A stretch of DNA of 64,000 nt, taken from Liolophura sinensis. Lineage: Eukaryota; Mollusca; Polyplacophora; Chitonida; Chitonidae. Positions 42,866-54,010 of this stretch are shown one piece after another; within the stretch, counting starts at the first letter, position 1, and every line of letters begins with the position of its first letter. The DNA lies in contig NC_088296.1 of the NCBI RefSeq assembly GCF_032854445.1, forward strand, positions 5,941,435-6,005,434. The letters run 5' to 3'. The notes below the pieces were generated by a model. The model was given only the letters and a program-made list of their open reading frames with translations. It was not told the DNA's origin and did not search any database. The translations under genes were made by a program, and so were the position numbers.

Positions 42866-42949
42866 TGTGATGTTACACATGATATGCTGGTCTGTATAAA
42901 AACTGTCTACAAGACAGGCGGTTACACTCGGCAACCAGCGCCATCTAAG

Positions 42950-44310
42950 TTGTTAAATACCATGTACGCGATAGACATGTACATAAGAATAACAGCGCCG
43001 TCTATGTAATTGATCAGAATACAATCGCCAGAGATTGTGAACGCTCTGTCCATACCTGCCAACGAGAGTGTTATACTCATTGTAAAACTTTCATCGAGAA
43101 ACTTAGAATTAAGGCGCTTGATGGAGTATCCTTGACAAACTAGTTTTTGAACTAACAACTTGTGACGCAGATTAAAGCCATCACAATTTACGCAAGATCT
43201 GACAAATGGTACAAAGCGAGATATGTATCCTTATGCAGGACCCTTTGGTATATTGCTATCCAAATAAGGATAATTTACAGTATCAAAATTAAAATTATCC
43301 CTTTTGTCGTAAAGTCGGCGTGAAAGGAGACCTTGTTAGTTTTTGTACAGATATAGATCCAAATAAGGTGTACCATCAGGACTATCTCTTGTCTCCTTTA
43401 AATCCAGTGAAGGCGGATAGATTTCCTTCACCGCATCTGCAATATGGGGGTTATTTAACGCGAGTAGATCATCAATATACCGCTTGGTAAAAGGGTCGAG
43501 CTTTAAAGATATTACTTTTAAGTAATTTCTGCATATAGTCGTATTCATATGAAAACAGGTATAAGTCTGCCAAAAGAGGAGCACAATTGGTACCCACTGG
43601 AACACCTATGCACTGTTGGTAAATGGTATCTCCGAATTTCACATAGATGTTATTCAAGAAATTCAAGTAATTCAATAAATAATGTAACATCCCATGAGTG
43701 ATAACCTTTATAAATAGTAGAACTAAAGAAAGCATTATTGCTTCTGACGTTAATGTAACGGTGACCTGTTTTAGTAAATACCGAGACAATTAACCTCGAT
43801 ATTCTTTCAATACGATCTTTGTGAGGAATTGTAATATAGAGAGTAGAGAAATCCCATGTGGATACGTCTTTGTACGGTATATGCATATAAGCACCAGGTT
43901 CTTCTGTAAGATGTTGTCAAGAATACACATGCACTTGACACCTGAATTTTTTTATTATTGCACAACAATACTTATTCCAAAATGACTTCTTATAACGCTC
44001 TCGCACCTTGTAACACCCCCAGAATCCGAGTCTTGAAAAAAAAATCGAGTCTTGTACAGCCTAAATACAGGCCGTTCCACGTGACGTTTCTCAGTCTTAA
44101 ACGACGCCAAGTCTAGTCACTCAGAGCTTATGTAACCGTTTTTGTTGAAGCGACACATGCCCTACGCTTTGCTGTCATCTGGAGAGATTAACTCATTCTT
44201 TTCAGTAATGAGTTTATCATATACAGTGTTTTAAGAAAGGTACTATTTAAAATCACGTTTTCTCTGGCTACGTTTAGATGCACATTTATTCTTAAACTCT
44301 TTGATCTACT
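42950..44310 (-). mobile_element. Broken Penelope-like (or related) reverse transcriptase
   Basis: Minus-strand frames carry reverse transcriptase motifs in order. 'TWDFSTLYITIPH' (about 43,855) is the first catalytic Asp region. 'GVPVGTNCAPLLADLYL' follows near 43,605, and 'RYIDDLLALNN' with the YIDD active site near 43,480. Then come 'LYDKRDNF' and 'PYLDSNIPKGPA' near 43,250, and 'CQGYSIKRLNSKF' near 43,120. A final 'YNTLVGRYGQSVH' near 43,065 is in another frame. At least three frameshifts and two in-frame stops (about 43,335 and 43,225) break it. Upstream sequence to about 44,310 ('ITEKNEL', 'FNKNGYI') is a more decayed N-terminal part. The GTNCAPLLADL wording is typical of Penelope-like proteins in invertebrate genomes as I know them. 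No GIY-YIG endonuclease was seen. Confidence 0.8.
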
Positions 44311-44504
44311 TACATCTAATATTATCATGGCAAAACTACTTAAATGACGTCTGTATTATTAAAATTACTCTCAAATCTTGAGACCTAATGCATTTGTCAA
44401 GATTATGTACCAGATAATCTGTCAAAATGCACAATGATATTAGAAATTAATTGATACTTTAAACGCTCAGACTAAGACATTTTAATTCCCATTTTTAAAT
44501 TTAA

Positions 44505-44660
44505 TTAATTAATTTATTTATTTATTTGATTAGTGTTTTACACCACACCCGACTATTTCACTGGTACGACGTCGGCATCCGCATTAGAGTGGGAGGAAAC
44601 CCACAACCATCCAACATGAACTGGAAGGGCCAGAAAATATGGGCCCTGCATCAATTGCAT
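44505..44660 (-). mobile_element. SINE-A, minus orientation, truncated
   Basis: 'ttatttatttatttgattag' 'tgttttacaccacacccgac', 'ttcactggtacgacgtcggc', 'gtgggaggaaacccacaacc'. The (TTTA)n tail also carries an attaatta variant. Confidence 0.78.
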
Positions 44661-46145
44661 AACGTGACATGTGGGATCGCCTACAAGTAGGCTTTTATTG
44701 AGCTGCAGTCAACTGACATAACCCGATAATAATCAACTTGTTTTCTTTGGCTTTGTGACAACAACAAAAAATCTGTCTTGGTTTATTTGCTTTTCATCAT
44801 GCATTAGCATTCTGTCATCCCTGATTAACGGTTATCGATGGCCCAGATTGGGAGGGGGTCCGGCTTCTTGTTGGTTGATTTTCTTTATCTGGAACTAATA
44901 TTCTCTGATCCGGTAAAGGGGGATGAAAGAACATCCTTTCAACTTGTCAGATACATAACAAATATTTGTTTTTTGTACAACTTCACTTCAGCTGTGTGTT
45001 AATCTCTCTACACTGTGTATTGTTAACATAATTAGTTTTCTTCGCCATCTGTTATTGTTTTGTTGAAAGGACAGCATGTAAGTAGTCAACCGTGATGATT
45101 GGGCGGAACGTCAGAATGTCTTGTTTTTAACATCTTATAAAACGCTTTAAGCCTAAAACAAAATATATCATTAAGCCAAGAATATACCGGTCGTTTCAAA
45201 TCAGAATAACCTCATTTTCTGCTTGTACTGCGAAGTTTATTTTTTTATGAAATACACATTAAAACGAACTGATAAATACAACTCTGTGGACTGTGACACG
45301 AAGACAACATTGTTTGTTGAAGAATGGCCGAAAAAAAGAACAGCCACCTTGACGTCAGTGTCTTGTTATTACCGAAAAAAGTGTGGCAAAAATCGATGAA
45401 GATAACCTTGTCAGGGCAATGAACATTTCAATTAATCAGAGATGCTGATGTCATATACTGAGGTCATCAATATTGTAGCTTTCGATGGGAGAAGAAGAAA
45501 TTCAGAACGTGAAGTGCTTGGGACAGAAAGGAACAATCTAGGAATCGTAGCGGCAACAGGCGTCAACATGATTGGTAGAAAAACAACTCACGTGACCAAA
45601 ACAGGAGAACAACGAGATCTGTTGCCACTCATAAAACAGCGGTCAGTTTTGTGGATGGGGAAAACTGGAGTGTCCCCAACAAACCAAAAAGAATGAACGC
45701 CACTTCGGCAATATAGCAGCCACATCGTGGTTTCAAACGGTTTTCGATGTTATAATGAACGTTTATAAAATAAATAATAAAATTTTTGAAACCCTGCTAA
45801 AATAACACAAGCGCCAGGTAAAAGTTGAAAAAAGTTCATATATTTAAAATAGAAAAATGTAGGCACATAAATGCTCTAGTAGAATGTAGAGAATTACACC
45901 TTGTAAGGAAAATGAATTTAAATAATAGAGACAAATAGTAACTATGACCACCACACGTATACGCTATATAACAAAGGAGGGTTTAAGGCAATTCCCCCAC
46001 CAAAAACTCTAAATATTACAGAAACGATCACGCCAGTTTTAAGCTATATTTCACTGGCATATGGAAAACGTTGTAATCCCCACTTTTCATCCACCGGATT
46101 CTAGCATACGACATGAGACTTAACAGTGTTTCTAATAACATTTTT
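44661..46145. other. Longest quiet stretch in the centre; nothing recognised
   Basis: AT-rich. An 84-codon plus-strand frame (45,442-45,696) is the longest and shows no domain. A single TGACGTCA-like 'ttgacgtcag' lies at about 45,350. Confidence 0.45.
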
Positions 46146-46412
46146 GGGGCCTCTATGGCTGAGATGGGGGTCAGCATGCCAACGCTGCACAGTGAACCAG
46201 TAGCCTCTCACCAATGCGCTTGCTGTGAGTTCAAGTCCAACTCAGGCTGGTATATTTCCCGGCCGTGAGAATGTCTGTTAGTAACCGGCGGATGGTCGTG
46301 GGTTTCCCCAGGGCTATGCCCGGTTTCTTCCCAACCTAATGCTGGCCGCCGTTGTATCAGTGAAATATTCTTGAGTACGACGTAAAACACCAAACAAATA
46401 AATAAATAAGGA
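46146..46412 (+). mobile_element. SINE-A, full-length reference copy
   Basis: 'ggggcctctatggctgagat' contains the A box and 'gagttcaagtcc' at 46,227-46,238 is a good B box. The central domain is 'ggtcgtgggtttccccaggg' and 'atgctggccgccgttgtatc'. The tail is 'cttgagtacgacgtaaaaca' plus (AAAT)n. Possible 6-bp target duplication 'acattt' at 46,138 and 46,412. The minus-strand 110-codon frame 46,208-46,540 reads through it and is not a gene. Confidence 0.95.
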
Positions 46413-47284
46413 CATTTCAACGAATCCTCGTCTATTCTGCTCTTCCTTAAAACTAAACGGCTTTGCCTCTGTGGAAAGTGCCAATCAATCTCTGGCACGC
46501 ATTCCCAGTTAAAAGTTTCTTGGGTGCAACAATATGGCATTGTTGGCCGGCAACTTTTATTAACTCACTTTATTGCATGATTAAACAAATTGCTTTTTTG
46601 CCACCTCTGTTCATGATGAATACCTGTTTCTGTGGGTTTAAAAGCACATGTTTCATTTAGAACTTTATTTTGTCTTCATTTCTTTGCAAAAATGCGTTAT
46701 GATTTTATGCTAGAAACTGTTCCCTTGGGCGACATATTGTTAGGATATGTCGGGATAAAACAATATAACACATTGTCGGGTTTCCAATGTAGTTTTTCTC
46801 ATTTATGTAAAATAACGAGGGAAACAAAACACAAAGTGAGCTGAAAGTATCGCTATACTTGTAAAACGTAGTCTCTAGAGATGTGAAAACGCGGTTTGGA
46901 ATTTCACAAGTGCTATGTTTTCTAGCATTTGGGCTGTTATTTCAAAGTTATTAATCTACACGTTGTCAAATTCATTTAACTAAGATCTTTACGTTCCCCT
47001 GCAGAATACAGTTAGCAAAGTCTGAGCCTCTTGAGAACCAACTTCTACATTAACGGCATCTGAACGTTTCTGCGTCTACAAGACAACACACGGTTTATGT
47101 CGCCATATGTTATGAAGCGAAATTGACATTTTGAAGAATTGCTCCAGTATCTAGACAAGACGACGCCTTTGTCTAAAATATCCTAGATTCAGGCTGGATT
47201 ATGATTGGCTAAACAAGGCGTAAAGGACAAGCACAATTATCCCTCCCCCCCACAATTATCCAAGATTATACGCTGGCTTCACGG
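46413..47284. other. Nothing recognised
   Basis: Frames of 65-70 codons on the plus strand without a domain. Confidence 0.45.
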
Positions 47285-47425
47285 TTATGAACCTATGCGT
47301 TGAAACACAGATTAATATACCAGCCGTCAATCAGTAAGGATGGTCAATAATCGCAAGACCAATTCCCAAATCGATGGTTAAAACAAACTACCAAAGAACT
47401 AAGAAAGCCTTTAAAGTGAGAAATC
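47285..47425 (+). repeat. rep-D copy, short
   Basis: 'gcgttgaaacacagattaat', 'ataccagccgtcaatcagta', 'aataatcgcaagaccaattc' and 'caaactaccaaagaactaag'. Confidence 0.78.
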
Positions 47426-49044
47426 ACCAGGAATCGCCAAGGTTTCACGGTTGTTGAAGGATATCAATTTTACTACGTAAGAGACGAGTGTTCCTATCAA
47501 ATCCGTACAATGAGAGGTGTGGAAGAAGTGGGCAAAGTGATGAAATCCACTGAAATATATAGACCGTCAGTATCAGAGTTACGCGTATGCCACCAGTTTT
47601 CCCTATTGCACCCGTCAACTTTTAGTAGTCGCTCTATACAAAGCTTAAAATAATTTATTCAGTATTATCGAATAAGTAACAGAATAAGCTCAGCCAGATG
47701 AGTTTAGAGTTAAAATATTAAAACTGTGATAAAAGTTACCATTTTTACCAGGCATACACACTTATTTTAGTTGTCAGACAAAATAAAACCCATTTTTATT
47801 TTCTGCGTGTCTTTTCCTCTGCTGTTATTTCAGTCCCTGTGAAATTTTCGGAAAACTCCTTAAGGATGCGTTGGATCTTTTTCTCCATGAATATCTTTAT
47901 TTGTTGCCTCCTTCCTTGTGAATACGAAGCAATAACCCATAAAATACCTCTTTGAGATTTGTTTTCGAGGTACCAAACAAGAACAGAACAGAAAAACCAC
48001 GTAACGTGACGGCTGGGTTTAGCTCGGAATACCCTGCTGTCATATTGAGGGTGTCTTTAATGGAGCATCTCAACCGGCTAACTGAAAAGTCTTGCTGCCA
48101 TTAAAGAGAAAAACTCTCACTTCCTGTCGCATTTTTTTTTTGCTCTTCGGCTTTTTCCAGACACTGTTGTTAACGAGAAGGAAATGAACTCCCACTATTT
48201 TGATTTTCACGAAACTGATATTGTCCTGTGTGATTGCTTTTTGGAGTTTTGACAGGAACGAGACATCCCTGTACACGGTGTCTAATTACGGGCATAATAC
48301 ATCACTGAATAAAAGCCAAAATTGTCACTGCACTTTATTGCAGTTTGTGCCAAGTTATCCTTTTACGGCTGTTTAAATCACTACTTCTCCACGGTATGGC
48401 TGCAATATTGCAAAAGCGAAAGCGAAAGTGACGAAAGTCATAATAATCCAGTCAGACTCTGGTCCACAATCGTGGCATCGGCGCGACAATATCAACCCAA
48501 CCATTACATTATCAACCCGTCATTACCAATGACGACTCTTGCTGAGTCTACTGCGATGTGGACAAGACAGATTTTATGGCATAACAATATACGTTTAGTC
48601 AGTCTATGTCGTTTAGCATACTGGTTAAAATAATAAACATGATGTGAACGATATGAAAGAGATTATTCCGGACACCTCCTCAGTATTGTGTTATTTTTCT
48701 GAATCATAAATGATGTAGCCATATCGTTCCTGTTTAAAAATCATCATGTTTGAATTGGTAGACCATATGAAAGAGACAATCTCTGACAACATTCTCTGTA
48801 AAATCAGCAATACTATGTTTACATTCAGTTAATGCAATATTTCTGTCCTGGTCGGTACCATCTCGAGGCATTTTGTTTTTGCTTTTCAAAGTAAAATTAG
48901 GTATGCATTTCACCTTCCCCAACACTTCCGTTTAGAAATCCCAGGAATTGCCTATTCAAGTTGGTTGGTTTTGGCTGGATACTTTCCGCTTCGCGGTGTT
49001 GGCTTTAGAAGGGATACGACATAGAACGGCGCAGTGTTTTGGGG
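47426..49044. other. Nothing recognised
   Basis: A 103-codon plus-strand frame (48,322-48,633) and shorter ones; none resembles a known protein and no splice pattern is evident. Confidence 0.45.
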
Positions 49045-50300
49045 TCAATCCGTATGGCCATGCACCCAAATCAGCGTCGAGGCAATCTGTATGGCCATGC
49101 ACTCGAGTAAGCGCCGGGCCAATCTGTACGGCCATGCATTCAAATCAACGCCGGGGCAATCTGTATGGCCATGTTCTCAAATCAGCGCCGGGGCAATCTG
49201 TTTGGCCATGATCTCAAATAAGCGCCAGGGCAATCTGTATGGCCATGCTCTCAAATTAGCGCCGGAGCAATCTGTATGGCCATGCTCTCAAATCAGCACC
49301 GAGGCAATCTGTATGGCCATGCATTCAAATCAGCACCGGGGCAATCTGTATGGCCATGCATTCAAATCAGCGACGGGGCAATCTGTATGCCCATAGTCTC
49401 AAATCAGCGCTGGGTCAATCTGTATGGCCATTATCTCAAAGCAGCGCCGGGGCAATCTGTACGGCCATGCTCTCAAATCAGCGCCAGGGCAATCTGTATG
49501 GCCATGCTCTCAAATCAGCACCGGGGCAATGTGTATGGCCATGCATTCAAATCAGCGCTGGGTCAATCTGTATGCCCATAATCTCAAATCAGCGCTGGGT
49601 CAATCTGTATGGCCATGATCTCAAATAAGCGCCAGGGCAATCTGTATGGCCATGTTCTCAAATTAGCGCCGGAGCAATCTGTCTGGCCATGCTCTCAAAT
49701 CAGCACCGAGGCAATCTGTATGGCCATGCATTTAAATCAGCACCGGGGCAATCTGTATGGCCATGCATTCAAAGCAGCGCCGGGTCAATCTGTACGGCCA
49801 TGCTCTCAAATCAGCGCCAGGGCAATCTGCATGGCCATGCTCTCAAATCAGCACCGAGGCAATCTGTATGGCCATGCATTCAAATCAGCACCGGGGCAAT
49901 CTGTATGGCCATGCATTCAAATCAGCGCTGGGTCAATCTGTATGGCCATTATCTCAAATCAGCGTCGAGGCAATCTGTATGGCCATGCTCTCAAAGCAGC
50001 GCCGGGGCAATCTGTATGGCCATGCACTCAAATCAGCGCCGGGGCAATCTGTATGGCCATGCTCTCAAAGCAGCACCGGGGCAATCTGTATGACCATGCA
50101 CTCAAATCAGGGCCGGGCCAATTTGTATGGCCATGCACTCAAATCAGCGCCGGGCCAATCTGTATGGCCATGCTCTCAAAGCAGCACCGGGGCAATGTGT
50201 ATGACCATGCACTCAAATCAGCGCCGGGGCAATCTGTATGGCCATGCACTCAAATCAGCGCCGGGCCAATCTGTATGGCAATACACTCAAATCAGAGCCG
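49045..50300 (+). repeat. 37-bp minisatellite, about 34 units, with 407-bp higher-order unit
   Basis: The unit is 'caatctgtatggccatgcac' 'tcaaatcagcgccgggg'. A block of variants near 49,221 reappears at 49,628, exactly 11 units (407 bp) later, showing segmental growth. Because 37 is not a multiple of three and the unit has no plus-strand stop in any frame, all three frames stay open and each frame cycles through a 37-residue repeat. This creates the longest frame in the window (49,609-50,364, 251 codons). It lacks a credible start, and the same wording in every frame argues against selection for protein. No single-copy parent was found here. Confidence 0.92.
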
Positions 50301-50439
50301 CTTTATTGTCTTATTCTTAAACACAATTTACCATTTCATTTTTCAGAACTGCGGTTCATTTTGAGAATTTCAAAATGTTGATCTTGGCGCATCAAAGAGC
50401 TTTACCTAAACCCTACCAGTATCCTGGGTACGGGATTTG
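50301..50439. other. Linker
   Basis: Unique sequence after the array; nothing recognised. Confidence 0.4.
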
Positions 50440-50880
50440 TAAATATCCTTGGACAACTCTTCCAGGCTGAGAGAGATAAATAGAGCAAACATAGTAAGGT
50501 AGTCAGGCAATATACTATTTTTTGGTTTTTAATTTTTAAAAACTACTATTTTTAAAAGATAATGATTCTAAAATAGCCAGTACCCCTAATTAAACCAATG
50601 TACAGTGCACCCGGTGATTTTCATCAATACATCTTTTGTAAGAATCCAGACTGTGCTTGGACTTGAATACGCTGGCTCTCTGATAGTGGCTATAATGATT
50701 ATCACTGAGGGCAGTCAACTTTTATCAGCTGTATATCGCACTTTACCCATCGATATTCTCTTCCAGCTGTTTAAACACCGTCTCGCTATGGTTGTACGGA
50801 CTCGACAAAACATTAACCCAAACCTTCTGAGTCTGTTTCGATTTACGCCTAAATTATTTCGATGTGAAACTTTTTAGTTT
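50440..50880 (-). pseudogene. Block E7
   Basis: 'cttccagctgtttaaacacc' and 'gtctcgctatggttgtacgg' 'actcgacaaaacattaaccc' match E1 ('caactgttcaaacaccgtct', 'acccgttaatattaaccta') and E4. The minus strand reads 'SETVFKQLEENIDG' where E1 has 'KTVFEQLGKEQ'. The other parts are not recognisable. A 90-codon plus-strand frame (50,605-50,877) overlaps it and is probably a shadow. Confidence 0.42.
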
Positions 50881-51164
50881 GTGAATATACATACAGAGAA
50901 TGTCATCAAACCAAGTGGTTCAAAGTAATTATGTCAAAATTGGTGTAACATTTCATCCAATCGAGAAGTATTCCTCTGTAAGGTAAAGAGGTGGGTTCCA
51001 GTCTACTTTCTGCGATTTCAGATTTCATGAATTTATTGTATTAGTTTTCATGCTACTAGGACTCGAACTAACATGTTACGCTGTTACAGCATCACCTTTG
51101 TCCGAGGGTCACACAGTTGATAGATTTAATAGCTACCCCATTCTTATCAAATGAATACTGAAGT
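50881..51164. other. Linker, nothing recognised
   Basis: Unique sequence between E7 and rep-F. Confidence 0.4.
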
Positions 51165-51377
51165 CGTCCTGCGGGAAAACGTGAAACGGGTAAAATGATT
51201 TTGGCATCTGAATAGGCTCCTCCGGAAAAGTGTCACGACAGTCAACCAAAACATATCAACATTCGCCAGACTTGTGAATGCCAGATCTCTGCCTCACGCA
51301 ATGTTATCCGATAAATCGATGAAGGCCGTCTCATTTGCTTCTTCTCTGAGTCGACGCAAAAATCTAGTAGTCGGCAA
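51165..51377 (+). repeat. rep-F left piece, interrupted by SINE-A
   Basis: 'gtaaaatgattttggcatct', 'gtcacgacagtcaaccaaaa', 'gcctcacgcaatgttatccg', 'ataaatcgatgaaggccgtc' and 'aaaatctagtagtc'. Confidence 0.8.
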
Positions 51378-51632
51378 TCTGGCCGAGATGGTTAGCGTGC
51401 CAGCTAGGCAAAATAACCGAGGAGCCTCTCACCAATGCAGTCGCTGTGAGTTAAGCCCAGTACATGCTGAAATCCTCTCCATACTTACGTGAGAAGGTCT
51501 GCAGTATCCTGCGGATGCTTGTGGGTCCCCCTCCCCACGTTTGCAGGGATTCCTTCCACCATAATGCTGACCGTCGTCGTATCAGTGAAGTATTTTTGAG
51601 AACGACATAAACACCAAATATAATAAAATTAG
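51378..51632 (+). mobile_element. SINE-A, full length, inside rep-F with target duplication
   Basis: 'ctggccgagatggttagcgt' (A box), 'cagtcgctgtgagttaagcc' (altered B box), 'accataatgctgaccgtcgt' and a shortened tail. 'tagtagtc' occurs just before (about 51,367) and just after (about 51,631), fitting an 8-bp target duplication. Confidence 0.9.
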
Positions 51633-51765
51633 TAGTCACTCACAGTTTATGTTGCCGTTTTTATTACAGCTGTGTTATGTACCGAGTGGTTTTTTTTAGT
51701 AACACACACATTGTCTGATAAAATTGTATTTAGGGTTGCTTGTTCACTTCTGTGTTTGAAGTCAA
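51633..51765 (+). repeat. rep-F right piece
   Basis: 'gtagtcactcacagtttatg' 'ttgccgtttttattacagct' and 'tgtatttagggttgcttgtt' match rep-F right parts at 29.8 kb ('ttatatttaagggtgcttgt'). A similar 'gtctagtcactcagagctta' 'tgtaaccgtttttgttg' lies at 44,112-44,150. Confidence 0.7.
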
Positions 51766-52604
51766 GAAGCATCGTTGGTGCCCAATTAAGTATTCATGCT
51801 CCCTTGGGTATCAGATTTTACTTCTGGAGATAAAGCCTTCGTACACATCCAGGGTTGAAACAATATCTTCCATCCTTAACCTAGAATGCCATCTTGAATT
51901 GTTACAAAATGTAGCATATCGTACCTTGAGGAACACTCAGTTGTCTTCCCCTAATGCGGCTTTGCAAGATGGTAAGTTCGACTTTACCATATAACCGATG
52001 TTTTGCGTTGTTTTGGACTCGAGTATTGGGATTGTCGAATTGGGATAGTTTTCGAGTGGCATACGAAAGTGGAACTTGACGCTCAGATTTCTAACCAATT
52101 GTAGTATACCGTAGGAACAAAAAAACAGGAAGTAATCTCACGTCGATAACATGCTACATTCTACAACCTAAGAGTCGTAAATCCCCACTCTTTATCGATT
52201 GTTTGAAGGGTGCTGTAGTATAGCTTAACTAGGCATTTATATAATACCTGTCAGGCGAAATAACCCGATGTGAATCGTTCTGTATTTCCGCACTCATAAG
52301 AATTTCTTCACTTTCATTTCGGAGGTCACGCTCATGGGCAGAAGAAAATTAGCATGTAATCATACAAGATATTGAAATACATCAACCGTGCCATGCAAAG
52401 TTCCCCCATTGGGACTTGTCCATCGTCATCTAACCAATGTTTTCTTCTACACTATCAATATCAGGTGAAACGATCGATCTGCCCCCAGAGAGGCTCCACA
52501 AGAGAGCCAGAATTTGAAAAAATAAAATAACCTGCTAAGCTGTGAAAATTATATAAATTACAAAACCTTTTCAGAGTGCGTCGTTCAGTTTAGGAACATG
52601 TGGC
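51766..52604. other. Nothing recognised
   Basis: An 84-codon plus-strand frame (51,740-51,994) without a domain. Confidence 0.45.
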
Positions 52605-52870
52605 TACTTCTTTTTTGAGTAAGCACCATCGTGCCCGACAGATTACCATCCTAGCGCAGCACGATGTTCTAAAAGCCTCTTACCAATGCGATTATTCAAA
52701 TCGTCTGAGTTTAAGTTCAGCTTATGCTGGCTTCCTTTCCGTTTATACACGGGAAGGTCAGCAGCCTGCTGTTGGTCATGTTTTTTTCCAAGGCTGTGTC
52801 CGATTTACTCGTACCATAATGCTTGTCACAGATGCACAAGTGAAATATTCCTGGGTACTAATGATCCAAA
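52605..52870 (+). mobile_element. SINE-A, old full-length copy
   Basis: 'ctcttaccaatgcgattatt', 'gagtttaagttcagcttatg' (altered B box), 'ttataccataatgcttgtc'-type body and 'aagtgaaatattcctgggta'. It is strongly diverged, and the 103-codon frame across it is repeat sequence. Confidence 0.78.
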
Positions 52871-53599
52871 AGAGCGATCAAGAACGTAACTTTCTGTTTC
52901 TGCTTCTATAACCTCGATGTTCAGAGCAGGTTTACTCCACATTTGTTGTCATAGACGTGTTTTATTTTCTTAATTAATCTTAGATACTTTCTTTGAGTAA
53001 ACTGTTCTTTGAGTAAACTGCTGATACCGTAAGTATAAAGTTATTATTTGCTGAACTTTTTTATATTATTCACGTAAGGTAATAGACACGTTCGAACCCC
53101 TGTGGATTTCACAGTTTCAGACAGGAGGCAAACTTAGGCGAGGTGTACGTCGTCGATTCACAGATATAGTCTCAGTAAGAACAGAGCATTCTGCTCCATG
53201 GTTTCCACCCTAAAACAAAAGGTTTTTAAAGGACCTAATACTCATGTATTTTCAAAACGTTAAGTTTAAGTACTACACGTAAACAATCGATCATGAGATG
53301 ATTCTAAACCAAGATTTTGAGTAGCATATTTATCGGCTCATTTCAAACGTAATGCACCATGATATTTGCTCTTCAAAAAGCACTTTTAAGAACTGGTAAC
53401 AGCAAAAATTTGATCAAGGATTTTCAACAAAGTTCAAGTACCACAAGGATTTCATTAACCACAGATAAGCGGGTATTCAGCTTTACGGATTGCCATCTGA
53501 CTTTTTCCAGAAAGCCGATTCCAACGAGAAGTTTGTTTGACAGTAACACTGCTACCATTGAAAAAAAAAACAAAACAATGTATATTTTTGTTTCTTGTA
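52871..53599. other. Nothing recognised
   Basis: 'tctttgagtaaactg' is directly duplicated at 52,991-53,022. No gene seen. Confidence 0.45.
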
Positions 53600-53700
53600 T
53601 TTAGATCTGGACAGCTTGAGGTAAATTAACCGGACATCTGATTTTACAGGTTACCTGCGACCATTTGCCATTATCGTTTATTCGCAGTAAATTTTTCTCT
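53600..53700 (-). repeat. rep-C fragment, minus orientation
   Basis: 'agcttgaggtaaattaaccg', 'gattttacaggttacctgcg' and 'accatttgccattatcg'. Confidence 0.6.
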
Positions 53701-53879
53701 TTTACATAAATATCCTGAGGAATTACAACCGAAATTCCAGACATTTTAAACCGACGATTTTAATTTCACATGTGTTGTCCTGTTATTAGATTGGTAAACA
53801 ATTCAGAAGGAAAACCTCACAATAAACACCTTTACTTAATTCCATTGTCCCTTGACCAATGAATTCAACTCGTTGTGTT
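53701..53879. other. Linker, nothing recognised
   Basis: AT-rich unique sequence. Confidence 0.4.
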
Positions 53880-54010
53880 CGCTGCGGCTGTAAGTCAAAT
53901 GCTTTGTCAGGTAACTGCTGAAGGTCGGTGATTTACTTTGGTTTCCTACATACATAAACCTGGCTGCTCCCGTATACACGGGAAAAATTCTCGAGCACGG
54001 CGTTTATGAC
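53880..54010 (+). mobile_element. Decayed SINE-A
   Basis: 'gctgcggctgtaagtcaaat', 'ggtttcctacatacataaac', 'tggctgctcccgtatacacg' and 'attctcgagcacggcgttta'. Confidence 0.55.

Noticed and set aside
46146-46240. Possible tRNA gene from A and B boxes
   Set aside because: The promoter boxes belong to the SINE-A head; no cloverleaf with a paired acceptor stem follows and the sequence continues into the SINE body.
46208-46540. 110-codon minus-strand frame
   Set aside because: It reads through the SINE-A and its flank.
49045-50300. CRISPR-like spacing of repeats
   Set aside because: Units are contiguous with no unique spacers, and the DNA is animal.
49609-50364. 251-codon open frame, longest in the window
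   Set aside because: It is entirely inside the 37-bp array. All three plus frames are open with the same cyclic wording, and nothing indicates a start, domain or splice context.
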